DNA of 23,176 nt, taken from Gammaproteobacteria bacterium. GTDB lineage: Bacteria > Pseudomonadota > Gammaproteobacteria > Pseudomonadales > Azotimanducaceae. The position numbers and the translations under genes were made by a program. Position 1 is the first letter of the stretch, and each line of letters begins with the position of its first letter. The notes under the pieces are model-generated. The model saw only the letters and a list, made by a program, of their open reading frames with translations. It was not told the DNA's origin and made no database searches. The stretch lies in the NCBI GenBank assembly GCA_027295975.1, contig JAPUJX010000180.1, positions 1 to 23,176 of the forward strand, in the 5' to 3' direction. This document shows positions 16,578-23,176 of the stretch, piece after piece.

Positions 16578-17765
16578 ATGACACTTCGACCCATTACCCT
16601 TTTCGGTATCGTGATCAGCATGGTCACGGGGATTGCCTTCGGCATCATCGTGTACCACAACGTGCTCGCCCAGGAAGTAGGCGATGAGCAGGAACGCGTT
16701 TTCAACCAGGTACTGAATCACGTTCGCAGCAACTATGTCGACGAGGTCGACGAGCAGGATCTGGTAGACAGCGCACTCAAAGGAATGATCGCCGGACTGG
16801 ATAAACACTCGAATTACCTGAACTCCAGCGACTACGACGATCTAAAGGCCGAAACAACGGGCCGCTTCGGCGGCATCGGCATCGAACTCGGTCTCCTGGA
16901 CGATTTTTTTACGGTAATTTCGCCACTGGATGACACCCCGGCGGCCACCACGGGGCTGGCACCCGGAGACCGCATCATCGAGCTCGATCACGAATCCCTC
17001 AAAGGCAAGATGCTCATTGAAGTAATCAACCTGCTGCGCGGTGAACCCGGCAGTTCCGTACATCTACGGATCGAGCGCGAGAACGCGCTGCGAGCCCTCG
17101 ATTTCGACATCGAGCGGGCGGTAATCCGGGTGACGAGCGTGCGCAGCAGACTGCTGGAACCGGGCTTCGGTTACATCCGCATCTCACAATTTCAAAACAC
17201 CACCAGCGAAGATTTCAGCCACGCGCTGGCCACGCTGACCGAACAGGCGCAGGCCCCGCTGGCAGGTCTGGTGCTCGATCTACGCAACAATCCAGGCGGC
17301 TTGTTGCAGTCCTCCGTCGATGTAGCCGATAGTTTTCTAAAAGAGGGTCTTATCGTTTACACCGAGGGCCGCCTGCCTTCGAACAAGCTGCGTTACCGGG
17401 CTTCCGGCAAAGACTTCCTGGAGGGGGCCCCCCTCGTGGTGCTCATCAACAAGGGCTCGGCATCCGCTTCCGAGATCGTGGCCGGGGCATTGCAGGATCA
17501 CAACCGCGCGACCGTGTTGGGTACAACCAGCTACGGCAAAGGTTCCGTGCAATCCGTGTTGCAACTCTCGCAAAATCGAGCGATCAAACTCACTACAGCC
17601 TACTATTTCACGCCCAGCGGTCGATCCATCCACAAGGTGGGTATCACCCCCGATGTGGAACTCGAACTCGATGCTCAGGCAAACGGCGACTCCGAGGATC
17701 TCATCCTCGCGCAGGCGCTCGAGTTGTTGAAGCAGGAGGACGCGAAACTGCACGCCCGGCTTTGA
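16578..17765 (+). CDS. S41-family C-terminal processing peptidase (CtpA-like)
   Basis: 395-residue exported serine protease. It has an N-terminal signal/anchor (ITLFGIVISMVTGIAFGII, residues 7-25), a short helical domain with the GLDKHSNYL signature, a PDZ domain (about 95-175, GRFGGIGIELG onward, including APGDRII) and the S41 catalytic domain with LRNNPGG, catalytic Ser in GSASASEIVAGAL and Lys in GTTSYGKGSVQ. Such proteases trim or degrade envelope substrates, including peptidoglycan hydrolases in Pseudomonas, and the position behind envC suggests a cell-wall remodelling role. ATG 16578 is supported by the signal peptide that follows. It converges on hisA, 32 bases away. Confidence 0.95.
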   Translation: MTLRPITLFGIVISMVTGIAFGIIVYHNVLAQEVGDEQERVFNQVLNHVRSNYVDEVDEQDLVDSALKGMIAGLDKHSNYLNSSDYDDLKAETTGRFGGIGIELGLLDDFFTVISPLDDTPAATTGLAPGDRIIELDHESLKGKMLIEVINLLRGEPGSSVHLRIERENALRALDFDIERAVIRVTSVRSRLLEPGFGYIRISQFQNTTSEDFSHALATLTEQAQAPLAGLVLDLRNNPGGLLQSSVDVADSFLKEGLIVYTEGRLPSNKLRYRASGKDFLEGAPLVVLINKGSASASEIVAGALQDHNRATVLGTTSYGKGSVQSVLQLSQNRAIKLTTAYYFTPSGRSIHKVGITPDVELELDAQANGDSEDLILAQALELLKQEDAKLHARL

Positions 17766-17797
17766 CGCCTGCGACTATCCGGTTCCACTAAGGGTTA

Positions 17798-18541
17798 TCA
17801 ACCATCGCTATCCATTAGTGTTTGCCCAGCCTGAAAATCCAAGGTTCCCGCGTAAATGGCCCGGCCGGTAATTGCTCCGAAGAGAGTTCCCGGGGTTTCC
17901 TGGAAAGCAGACTTCAAGCTCGCGAGATCGCGCAGGTTGGTGATCCCTCCGGAGGCGATAACGGGCACGTTCCCAGCCTCGGCTATCTGCACAGTGCCCC
18001 GCACATTCAATCCCGAGAGCATCCCGTCGCGCTCGATATCGGTGTATACAATAGCGGCAATATCAAGCTCACCGGCCCACCGGGTAAACTCGATGGCGCT
18101 CACGGTACTGGTTTTGTCCCAGCCTTCGGTGGCAAGCATCCCGTTGCGCGCATCCAGACCGAGCGTGATGCGATTCGGATACTCCCGCGTTGCATCCTCC
18201 AGAAAACCCGGCTCCTCCACGGCACGCGTGCCGATTATCACCTGAGCTACACCGGCTTCGAGGTATGCCTCTATGGTATCGAGGTCCCGAATGCCACCGC
18301 CGACCTGAACCGGGACATCACCCATGCGTTCGGTGATGGCGTGTATGAGCGATTTATTACGCGGCTCACCAGCAAACGCCCCGTCCAGATCCACCACGTG
18401 GAGGCGTCGGCAACCAGCATCGAGCCACCGAACGGCAACGGCGACGGGATCCTCGGAGAAGACGGTGACATCGTCCGGACGACCCTGCTTCAAGCGCACG
18501 CACCGACCGTCCTTGAGATCGATGGCCGGGATCAGCAGCAT
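17798..18541 (-). CDS. hisA: Phosphoribosylformimino-5-aminoimidazole carboxamide ribotide isomerase HisA
   Basis: 247-residue (beta/alpha)8 isomerase of histidine synthesis converting ProFAR to PRFAR. It opens MLLIPAIDLKDGRCVRLKQG with catalytic Asp8, has VQVGGGIRDLDTIE with one phosphate-binding loop, the second catalytic aspartate in VYTDIERDGMLSG, and the C-terminal phosphate loop IASGGITN. The start ATG at 18541 lies directly after a palindromic element that provides AGGA as ribosome-binding site. hisH (upstream) and hisF (downstream) that usually flank hisA in gammaproteobacteria are absent; its product PRFAR needs HisF/HisH, so those must be elsewhere. Confidence 0.97.
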   Translation of the reverse strand: MLLIPAIDLKDGRCVRLKQGRPDDVTVFSEDPVAVAVRWLDAGCRRLHVVDLDGAFAGEPRNKSLIHAITERMGDVPVQVGGGIRDLDTIEAYLEAGVAQVIIGTRAVEEPGFLEDATREYPNRITLGLDARNGMLATEGWDKTSTVSAIEFTRWAGELDIAAIVYTDIERDGMLSGLNVRGTVQIAEAGNVPVIASGGITNLRDLASLKSAFQETPGTLFGAITGRAIYAGTLDFQAGQTLMDSDG

Positions 18542-18543
18542 CT

Positions 18544-18583
18544 AGTGTCCTGTCTCGCAAACTTAGTTGTGAAACAGGACACT
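18544..18583. repeat. 40-bp palindromic element between hisB and hisA
   Basis: Outer arms AGTGTCCTGT (18544-18553) and ACAGGACACT (18574-18583) are perfectly complementary; after one mismatch six further pairs follow (one G-T). It fills nearly the whole space from the hisB stop to the hisA ATG and is flanked by TCT on both sides (18541-18543, 18584-18586), a possible 3-base target duplication. Read on the minus strand, the right arm gives AGGA six bases before the hisA start. It looks like a minimal mobile palindrome or joined insertion-sequence ends. Identity is unknown to me. Confidence 0.75.
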
Positions 18584-18584
18584 T

Positions 18585-19181
18585 CTACAGGCTGCCTTTG
18601 GTGGAAGGTATCTGGTCCGGGATACGCGGATCGCGCGCAACCGCCATTCTGAGCGCCCGGCCAAAAGCCTTGAACAACGTTTCCGCCTGGTGATGCGCGT
18701 TGTCGCCCCACAAGTTGTCGAGATGCAGCGTTACCTGTGCATGGTTGACGAACCCGTGAAAGAACTCTTTCAAGAGGTCGACGTCGAAATCGCCGATGCG
18801 CGGCCGGACGTAATCCACCCGATATTCGAGGCCCGGCCTCCCCGACAGGTCCACGACCGCTCGAGACAACGCTTCGTCAAGGGGAACATAAGCATGACCG
18901 TAGCGGCACAGGCCCCTTTTATCACCCACGATCTTGTTGAGCGCTTGACCAAATACGATGCCCACGTCCTCCACGGTGTGGTGGCCGTCAATCTCGAGAT
19001 CCCCCCTGGCATCGATGGTAAGGTCGACGAGGCCATGACGCGCAACCTGAGTGAGCATGTGCTCGAAAAACGGCAAGCCGGTTTTCAGATCACACAATCC
19101 GCTGCCGTCAAGATTGAGGGTGAGCTGAATCTGCGTTTCTTTCGTGTCGCGACGGACGCTCGCAACGCGGTTGTCACTCAT
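18585..19181 (-). CDS. hisB: Imidazoleglycerol-phosphate dehydratase HisB (monofunctional)
   Basis: 198-residue enzyme of histidine synthesis that dehydrates imidazole-glycerol phosphate to imidazole-acetol phosphate. Manganese-binding histidine motifs are present: [26 protein letters not shown] and [13 protein letters not shown], then [18 protein letters not shown]. The histidinol-phosphatase domain of the enterobacterial bifunctional HisB is absent, as in Pseudomonas. A TATACT -10 (19209-19214, minus strand) lies 28 bases upstream with a weak -35. hisA follows after 43 bases that hold a palindrome and no hisH. The stop is TAG. Confidence 0.97.
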   Translation of the reverse strand: MSDNRVASVRRDTKETQIQLTLNLDGSGLCDLKTGLPFFEHMLTQVARHGLVDLTIDARGDLEIDGHHTVEDVGIVFGQALNKIVGDKRGLCRYGHAYVPLDEALSRAVVDLSGRPGLEYRVDYVRPRIGDFDVDLLKEFFHGFVNHAQVTLHLDNLWGDNAHHQAETLFKAFGRALRMAVARDPRIPDQIPSTKGSL

Positions 19182-19208
19182 GGTGGATCCCGGCGAAAAA
19201 GCCGCGCA

Positions 19209-19214
19209 AGTATA
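19209..19214 (-). promoter_or_regulatory. Putative -10 of hisB
   Basis: TATACT on the minus strand, 28 bases before the hisB start; the -35 region (TGGAGT near 19232-19237) matches poorly, so the call is tentative. Confidence 0.35.
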
Positions 19215-19252
19215 GGGCCAAGGGGGTTCTCACTCCATTGAGAAGAGGTTCC

Positions 19253-19651
19253 TCACAGGCGATCCAGCAAACTGCCATAGGGCAGAAAGCGGTTGCCGGT
19301 ATGCGCCTTGATCCATGCCGTGAGGTCGTCCGGATAAACACCACGTTTCTTGAGTTGGGCAGCAAGTGGTATGACAGGCGATTTGGCGCCGGCATCCCAG
19401 AGTGCAAACGCCTCCTCCGCCAGGGTAAAGAGCCTGATGAGGGCTATTACCTCAGCATCGCCCAAACCTTCGCTGGCAGCCGCCCAATCCGCGCTCCCGC
19501 ACCTGGCCAATGGGGCGAGAGCCGCAACTTCTCCCTCTTCAAGGCCGAATTCCGGCTCTCCCAGCATGCCCGAGGCCACCAGAAACTGGCCAATAATCTT
19601 GTCGGACAAACTTGTCTCAAGTGCTTTCGGGTCCCAGCTCTCTACGGTCAT
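19253..19651 (-). CDS. Conserved-looking hypothetical protein upstream of hisB
   Basis: 132-residue acidic soluble protein that I cannot assign to a family. It has no signal peptide or membrane segment and is predicted mostly helical: LSDKIIGQFLVASGMLG, a glycine/alanine-rich middle (ALAPLARCGSADWAAA), a helical ALIRLFTLAEEAFALWDAG and a C-terminal LKKRGVYPDDLTAWIKAHTGNRFLPYGSLLDRL (quoted in parts). ATG 19651 is preferred to the TTG two codons upstream. Codon use and GC content agree with the neighbours and the reading frame is long with no disruption, so it is very probably a real gene. It lies 71 bases upstream of hisB in the same direction. Function unknown. Confidence 0.75.
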   Translation of the reverse strand: MTVESWDPKALETSLSDKIIGQFLVASGMLGEPEFGLEEGEVAALAPLARCGSADWAAASEGLGDAEVIALIRLFTLAEEAFALWDAGAKSPVIPLAAQLKKRGVYPDDLTAWIKAHTGNRFLPYGSLLDRL

Positions 19652-19678
19652 AATCAAAGCCCGGGGAGGGAAACCTCA

Positions 19679-19707
19679 TTACATAATAAATACAATGAAT
19701 TCATAAA
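19679..19707. promoter_or_regulatory. AT-rich divergent promoter region
   Basis: The only strongly AT-rich stretch in this part of the window, between the minus-strand hypothetical gene and the plus-strand small protein. On the plus strand TTACAT (19679-19684) and CATAAA (19702-19707) are 17 bases apart, each 4/6 to consensus. A 10-base palindrome ATGAATTCAT lies at 19695-19704. Tentative. Confidence 0.35.
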
Positions 19708-19748
19708 AATGTGCTGAAATCTAACTGGGGGACAGTAGACCACAAACT

Positions 19749-19967
19749 ATGGATACGGATCGAATCTACCAGGGCGAAAACCAACTGTGGTATTTCAACA
19801 CACGGGGCAATCAAGCCATGGGCCCGTTTGAGACTTACCACGATGCCGACCGTGCACTCACGGAACATGTCAGCCACTATCTATCGCGAACCAGCGCCAA
19901 AGTACGCTGGCCACGCATGTTACAGCCATCACGTTTCTTACGTCGTTCAGCTGCACGTCATACATAA
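19749..19967 (+). CDS. Small protein resembling DUF6316
   Basis: 72-residue basic protein. The segment RIYQGENQLWYFNTRGNQAMGPFETYHDADRAL (quoted in part by family; residues 5-37) resembles short bacterial proteins of the DUF6316 type, in which W-Y-F-x-T-R-x-G and G-P-F are conserved before a helix. The tail is rich in arginine (SRTSAKVRWPRM, FLRRSAARH). No signal peptide or membrane helix. Such small proteins are of unknown function. The ATG lacks a clear ribosome-binding site; a GGGGGACAG lies about 15 bases upstream. It precedes the asmA-type gene by 42 bases but a promoter-like TATAAT and dyad lie between. Confidence 0.6.
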   Translation: MDTDRIYQGENQLWYFNTRGNQAMGPFETYHDADRALTEHVSHYLSRTSAKVRWPRMLQPSRFLRRSAARHT

Positions 19968-19972
19968 ACCCC

Positions 19973-19999
19973 TATAATGGTCAGCCAATTCAGCTGACC
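19973..19999 (+). promoter_or_regulatory. TATAAT plus overlapping dyad ahead of the AsmA-family gene
   Basis: TATAAT at 19973-19978 is followed immediately by a perfect 7-base inverted repeat GGTCAGC/GCTGACC (19979-19985 and 19993-19999, 7-base spacer) covering the expected transcription start. The ATG is at 20010. The -35 is weak. A repressor operator or a short mRNA hairpin are both possible. Confidence 0.45.
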
Positions 20000-20009
20000 G
20001 AACCCCTAC

Positions 20010-21518
20010 ATGCGAAAGTTCTTCTTCAGCCTACTGGCACTGCTGGCGATCACCGGTGCCGCGATTTTCTATTTCACTCAAGACGCCAACCGTTTCAAGC
20101 CGGAGTTGGAGGCGCTTATCGCCGAGCAAACCGGCGTGCCGGTGAAAATCGAAGGTGATCTCGGGTGGCGCCTCTTCCCGCCGATTTTGCTGACGGCAGA
20201 AAAGTTATCCGCTGAACACGAGGGACGCCGCTGGCAACTCGGCCGGCTTGCCCTCGATATCGATGTGATGACCCTGATCGAGGATCTCGACCATTGGCGT
20301 ATACAAGCTCTGACCATCGAAGACTTGACCATGGAAGACGGCGGGGACCGGCTCGAGGTGAGCCACCTCAAGCTCGAGGGGTTTGCGTTCGGAGAACCCG
20401 CACTCCTGGCAACAACGCTCAACTATCAACCTGCTGGAGCCCCCGCCATCCCGCTCGATCTGAACGGTACTCTAACCTACCACCCGGAACCCGAGCGTTA
20501 CGCACTGAGCAACGTACGCTTCAACACCACCGATGCCGAAGGCATCTGTAGCTTGGCCCTGCAGGCAAATACCGAGCCGGTAACCCCTGCGCCACAAAAT
20601 GCCGACGAGTTGATTCCCGTCGATACGTTTCGCGAGTATGCCTGGCAGGGCACCTGTACTCTGGACCAACTGACCTATGACGACCAAACCTTCACAGACG
20701 TGTCGATCGTGCTCGACAACAAAAACGCCGTGAGCAGCAACGATATCTCGATCCCGGTTTTTTTCGGGGGAACCGCACAGGTGAAGGTTGTGATCGACGC
20801 CGCAACGACGCCGGTTCATTGGACCATAGAACCCCGTCTGGAGAAGGTAAACAGCCAGCTACTCATGGAGTGGCTGGATCAGCGTCTGCAGTGGATCGCG
20901 TCACTCGCATACGGCGGCACCCTGAGTATGACCGGCAACACGGAACAGGAACTGCTGGCATCCGTATCCGGGGAAACCCGGTTCGACGGCGGTCAGGGCC
21001 AGATCAACATCGTGAAGATCAAGCAGCAACTGTTACGCATCGCACTGCTGCTGAACGAGACCGACAAGGTCACAGCGCTACCCGACATGTGGTCTTACCA
21101 ACGCCTGGTTGGTAACTGGCGTATAGACGAGCAACATCACGAGCTGGACTTCGCGCTCGACAACCTTACCGTGCTTGCCGAAGGCGACTACAACCCCGAG
21201 ACCGACAAGCTGGACCTCCTGGCGGAACTCACCTTCGAGAACAACCCCGACTTACCGGTCTTCGATATCAATCCCATGTTGATGTACCTGCCTATTCCGG
21301 TGCGATGTCGCGGTTCGATTGCCGACCCCACCTGCCGAATCGACGACCGTGCAGCACAAAAAATTGTCGCGAGCGCTCTCGCCTCGCCCGATAGCCCATT
21401 ACACGCAAAACTCGAAAAAAAGATCGAGGAGAAGGTACCCGAGGAGTATCAGGAGGCTGCCAGGGCGATACTCGATCTGTTGGGCGGTTCACGAGAAAAA
21501 CGATCTCGAGAAAACTGA
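20010..21518 (+). CDS. AsmA-family protein
   Basis: 502-residue protein with an N-terminal membrane anchor (FFFSLLALLAITGAAIFYF, residues 4-22) and a large periplasmic part rich in beta strands. The opening TGVPVKIEGDLGWRLFPPI corresponds to the AsmA signature (the G-x-L-x-W-x-x-x-P motif), and GETRFDGGQGQINIVKI and the late LTVLAEGDYNP-type strands match the C-terminal AsmA-like domain (AsmA_2 region). AsmA proteins are thought to be bridge-like lipid carriers affecting outer-membrane assembly. At 502 residues it is shorter than E. coli AsmA (617 residues). Downstream mutY starts two bases after its stop, an asmA-mutY-yggX order known from Pseudomonas. Confidence 0.9.
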   Translation: MRKFFFSLLALLAITGAAIFYFTQDANRFKPELEALIAEQTGVPVKIEGDLGWRLFPPILLTAEKLSAEHEGRRWQLGRLALDIDVMTLIEDLDHWRIQALTIEDLTMEDGGDRLEVSHLKLEGFAFGEPALLATTLNYQPAGAPAIPLDLNGTLTYHPEPERYALSNVRFNTTDAEGICSLALQANTEPVTPAPQNADELIPVDTFREYAWQGTCTLDQLTYDDQTFTDVSIVLDNKNAVSSNDISIPVFFGGTAQVKVVIDAATTPVHWTIEPRLEKVNSQLLMEWLDQRLQWIASLAYGGTLSMTGNTEQELLASVSGETRFDGGQGQINIVKIKQQLLRIALLLNETDKVTALPDMWSYQRLVGNWRIDEQHHELDFALDNLTVLAEGDYNPETDKLDLLAELTFENNPDLPVFDINPMLMYLPIPVRCRGSIADPTCRIDDRAAQKIVASALASPDSPLHAKLEKKIEEKVPEEYQEAARAILDLLGGSREKRSREN

Positions 21519-21519
21519 G

Positions 21520-22581
21520 TTGGATTGGTTCGCTACCCGGCTGCTTTCCTGGTTCGACCACCACGGCCGTCGAGATCTCCCATGGCAAATTGACGTCAAC
21601 CCTTATCGCGTATGGGTGTCGGAGACCATGTTGCAGCAAACTCAGGTAACGACGGTTATCCCCTACTTCGAAAGGTTTATGACAAGCTTTCCAACAGTTG
21701 CAGAGCTGGCAGTTGCGTCGCGAGATGAGGTTCTGCATCACTGGACGGGGCTCGGTTATTACGCGCGAGCAAGAAACCTGCACAAGGCGGCACAAACGGT
21801 GGCGTCGGAGAAAGGCGGCGTCTTCCCCAGTACCCTCGCCGATCTGCAGGGATTACCCGGCATCGGACGATCGACGGCTGCGGCAATTCTCTCCATCAGC
21901 CAGGGTGGCCGCGCACCGATCCTGGACGGCAACGTCAAACGCGTACTGGCAAGATTTCACGCCGTAGCAGGTTATCCGGGAGATGCCGCACCACAACGTC
22001 TGCTCTGGAAACATGCCGAATCCCACACGCCAGCGAAGCGGGTTGCCCACTACACCCAGGCGATCATGGACCTGGGTGCAACCTTGTGCACCCGAACTCA
22101 GCCGCGTTGCGGTGTCTGCCCTGTTGCGGCGCGCTGCCTGGCCCGGCAACGGCAGGAGACGAATCGATATCCGGAGCGAAAGCCACAAAAAGAAAAACCC
22201 GTGCGAGCGGTGAGATTTTTTCTGTTCACAACACCAGACGATGGTTGCCTGCTCGAGCAACGTCCCCCGAACGGAATCTGGGGCGGGTTGTGGACGCCCC
22301 CGGAACGAGCCGCGGATGCCGAGATCATGAGCGTCTGTCGCGAGTTCGGGGTCGACCCCGGCAACATCGAAGAGAGTTATGCGGGAGACGTGTTTCGCCA
22401 TACGTTTACCCACTTTCTTCTCGATATCGAACCGGTTTACATTCATCTGGCGTACGCGCCCTGCGCCGTGCGGGACGATGATCGTCTGCGCTGGTATCAC
22501 CCGGATAGACAGGAGGTTATCGGTCTATCCGCTCCAGCGGTTAAACTGCTTGCGAACATCCAGGAATATGCCCTGTCATGA
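21520..22581 (+). CDS. mutY: Adenine DNA glycosylase MutY
   Basis: 353-residue base-excision repair enzyme that removes adenine mispaired with 8-oxoguanine. With TTG 21520 as start it has catalytic Glu35 in SETMLQQTQV, the helix-hairpin-helix LPGIGRSTA (112-120), catalytic Asp136 in LDGNVKRV, and the [4Fe-4S] cluster C190-x6-C197-x2-C200-x5-C206. The C-terminal NUDIX-like domain contains LLEQRPPNGIWGGLWTPPE. A much longer upstream frame exists but overlaps the AsmA gene and has no family similarity. TTG is the only start giving normal length; the first ATG (21629) is inside ETMLQQ. The TTG lies one base after the asmA TGA, so coupling is likely. yggX overlaps its end (ATGA). Confidence 0.95.
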   Translation: MDWFATRLLSWFDHHGRRDLPWQIDVNPYRVWVSETMLQQTQVTTVIPYFERFMTSFPTVAELAVASRDEVLHHWTGLGYYARARNLHKAAQTVASEKGGVFPSTLADLQGLPGIGRSTAAAILSISQGGRAPILDGNVKRVLARFHAVAGYPGDAAPQRLLWKHAESHTPAKRVAHYTQAIMDLGATLCTRTQPRCGVCPVAARCLARQRQETNRYPERKPQKEKPVRAVRFFLFTTPDDGCLLEQRPPNGIWGGLWTPPERAADAEIMSVCREFGVDPGNIEESYAGDVFRHTFTHFLLDIEPVYIHLAYAPCAVRDDDRLRWYHPDRQEVIGLSAPAVKLLANIQEYALS

Positions 22582-22853
22582 CCCGAACGGTGTTATGCCG
22601 CAAATACGGCCAGCAACTCGAAGGACTGGATGCGCCGCCGCAGCCCGGACCCAAGGGCCAGGAGCTTTTCGAGACCGTTTCGAAGAAGGCCTGGCTCGAA
22701 TGGCAGGATCAACAAACGATGCTGATCAACGAAAGGCACTTGAACATGCTGGACCCGGATGCGCGCAAGTACCTGTCTATCCAAATGGAACGGTTTCTGA
22801 ACAACGAGGAAATCGATCACGCCGAGGGGTATACACCGCCTTCGGGTGGTTAG
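22578..22853 (+). CDS. yggX: Probable Fe(2+)-trafficking protein YggX
   Basis: 91-residue cytosolic protein linked to iron trafficking and protection of Fe-S clusters from oxidation. It starts MTRTVLCRKYGQQLEGL with the conserved Cys7, and contains the family's ISKKAWxEW-type stretch (VSKKAWLEWQDQQTMLINE) and the C-terminal RKYLSIQMERFL. Length is standard. The ATG overlaps the mutY stop by four bases, so the iron-sulfur glycosylase and this iron protein are coupled, as in E. coli and Pseudomonas. The stop is TAG. Confidence 0.97.
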   Translation: MTRTVLCRKYGQQLEGLDAPPQPGPKGQELFETVSKKAWLEWQDQQTMLINERHLNMLDPDARKYLSIQMERFLNNEEIDHAEGYTPPSGG

Positions 22854-22854
22854 C

Positions 22855-22883
22855 TTGACGGGTTGCAGATGGCTCGGTTTAAT
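22855..22883 (+). promoter_or_regulatory. Sigma-70 promoter of tRNA-Phe
   Basis: TTGACG (22855-22860), a 17-base spacer and TTTAAT (22878-22883), each 5/6 to consensus, followed by a GC-rich ACGCG discriminator typical of stringently controlled stable-RNA promoters. Start expected near 22890, about 64 bases before the mature tRNA. Confidence 0.75.
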
Positions 22884-22953
22884 ACGCGACCTTTGTGGGA
22901 ACGGCCGGTGGCCTTAAGATCAAAAGCGTCCTGATCCTGCACTTTTTCTCATT

Positions 22954-23029
<76 letters not shown>

Positions 23030-23110
23030 GCAAAAACACGTACTTGCGCGACAGTCACATCGAGTTCTTGCTTCATAAAATAGACAAAAGTAGACGCCGA
23101 AGCGGTATTT

Positions 23111-23176
23111 TCACACCTTCTTACCGTACCTCTGTAACAACGCCAAAAACCTTTGATAATCTTCCTCGGTGGCTTT
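23111..23176 (-). CDS. C-terminal end of an unidentified minus-strand ORF (cut by window edge)
   Basis: Open frame from the window edge to TGA at 23111-23113, ending EDYQRFLALLQRYGKKV. The 21 residues are helical and basic at the end. They are too short to assign; the convergent position 81 bases from the 3' end of a tRNA gene is where an integrase is often found, but nothing in the residues proves this. Confidence 0.3.
   Translation of the reverse strand, partial: KATEEDYQRFLALLQRYGKKV

Noticed and set aside
21319..22581. 420-residue MutY starting within the AsmA gene
   Set aside because: The extension is the out-of-frame shadow of the AsmA gene; the family starts near the TTG at 21520.

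Overview
The window is a gene-dense stretch of about 23 kb from a gammaproteobacterial chromosome. Gene content and order (ubiB-hisE-tatABC, typA next to glnA-ntrBC, secB-rhodanese-gpmI-envC-ctp, hisB/hisA, asmA-mutY-yggX-tRNA-Phe) follow a backbone that I recall from Pseudomonas and from purple-sulfur/Chromatiales-type genomes. I cannot name the species. A TusA sulfur carrier next to a ThiI-like protein hints at a sulfur-metabolising lineage, but this is only a hint. No prophage, insertion sequence with a transposase, CRISPR array or defence cluster is visible, and no gene-free gap exceeds 300 bases.

Layout. 1-3331 (+): C-terminal part of ubiB, hisE, a possible 35-residue mini-ORF, the Tat translocase genes tatA (only reachable from a CTG start), tatB and tatC, and a GNAT acetyltransferase. 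3363-5684 (-): dtd downstream of typA/bipA, which carries an in-frame amber codon at position 59. 5718-6990 (+): a ThiI-like PP-loop protein with a C-terminal NFACT-R-like RNA-binding domain, overlapping a tusA gene. 6991-12158 (+): the nitrogen-control block glnA, a DUF4124 envelope protein, ntrB and ntrC, with sigma-54 promoters and NtrC-like dyads upstream of both glnA and ntrB. 12239-12703 (+): trmL. 12734-13608 (-): rhodanese and secB. 13734-17765 (+): gpmI, envC and an S41 processing protease. 17798-19651 (-): a conserved hypothetical gene, hisB and hisA, with a short palindromic element between hisB and hisA where hisH would be expected. 19749-22853 (+): a small DUF6316-like protein, an AsmA-family protein, mutY and yggX. 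22954-23029 (+): tRNA-Phe, followed by the last codons of an unidentified minus-strand gene.

Themes. Most genes are housekeeping. The points that stand out are: (1) a nonsense codon in an otherwise intact typA; (2) a tatA whose only start with a good ribosome-binding site is CTG, preceded in frame by an amber stop and a mini-ORF coupled to hisE; (3) a ThiI-like/NFACT-R plus TusA pair where Pseudomonas, as I recall, has classical thiI; (4) a sigma-54/NtrC-type control region for ntrBC itself; (5) hisI, hisH and hisF missing from their customary positions, with a 40-bp palindrome filling the hisB-hisA gap and supplying the Shine-Dalgarno sequence of hisA. TAG ends at least six ordinary genes here (ubiB, tatB, glnA, secB, hisB, yggX), so general amber reassignment is unlikely.
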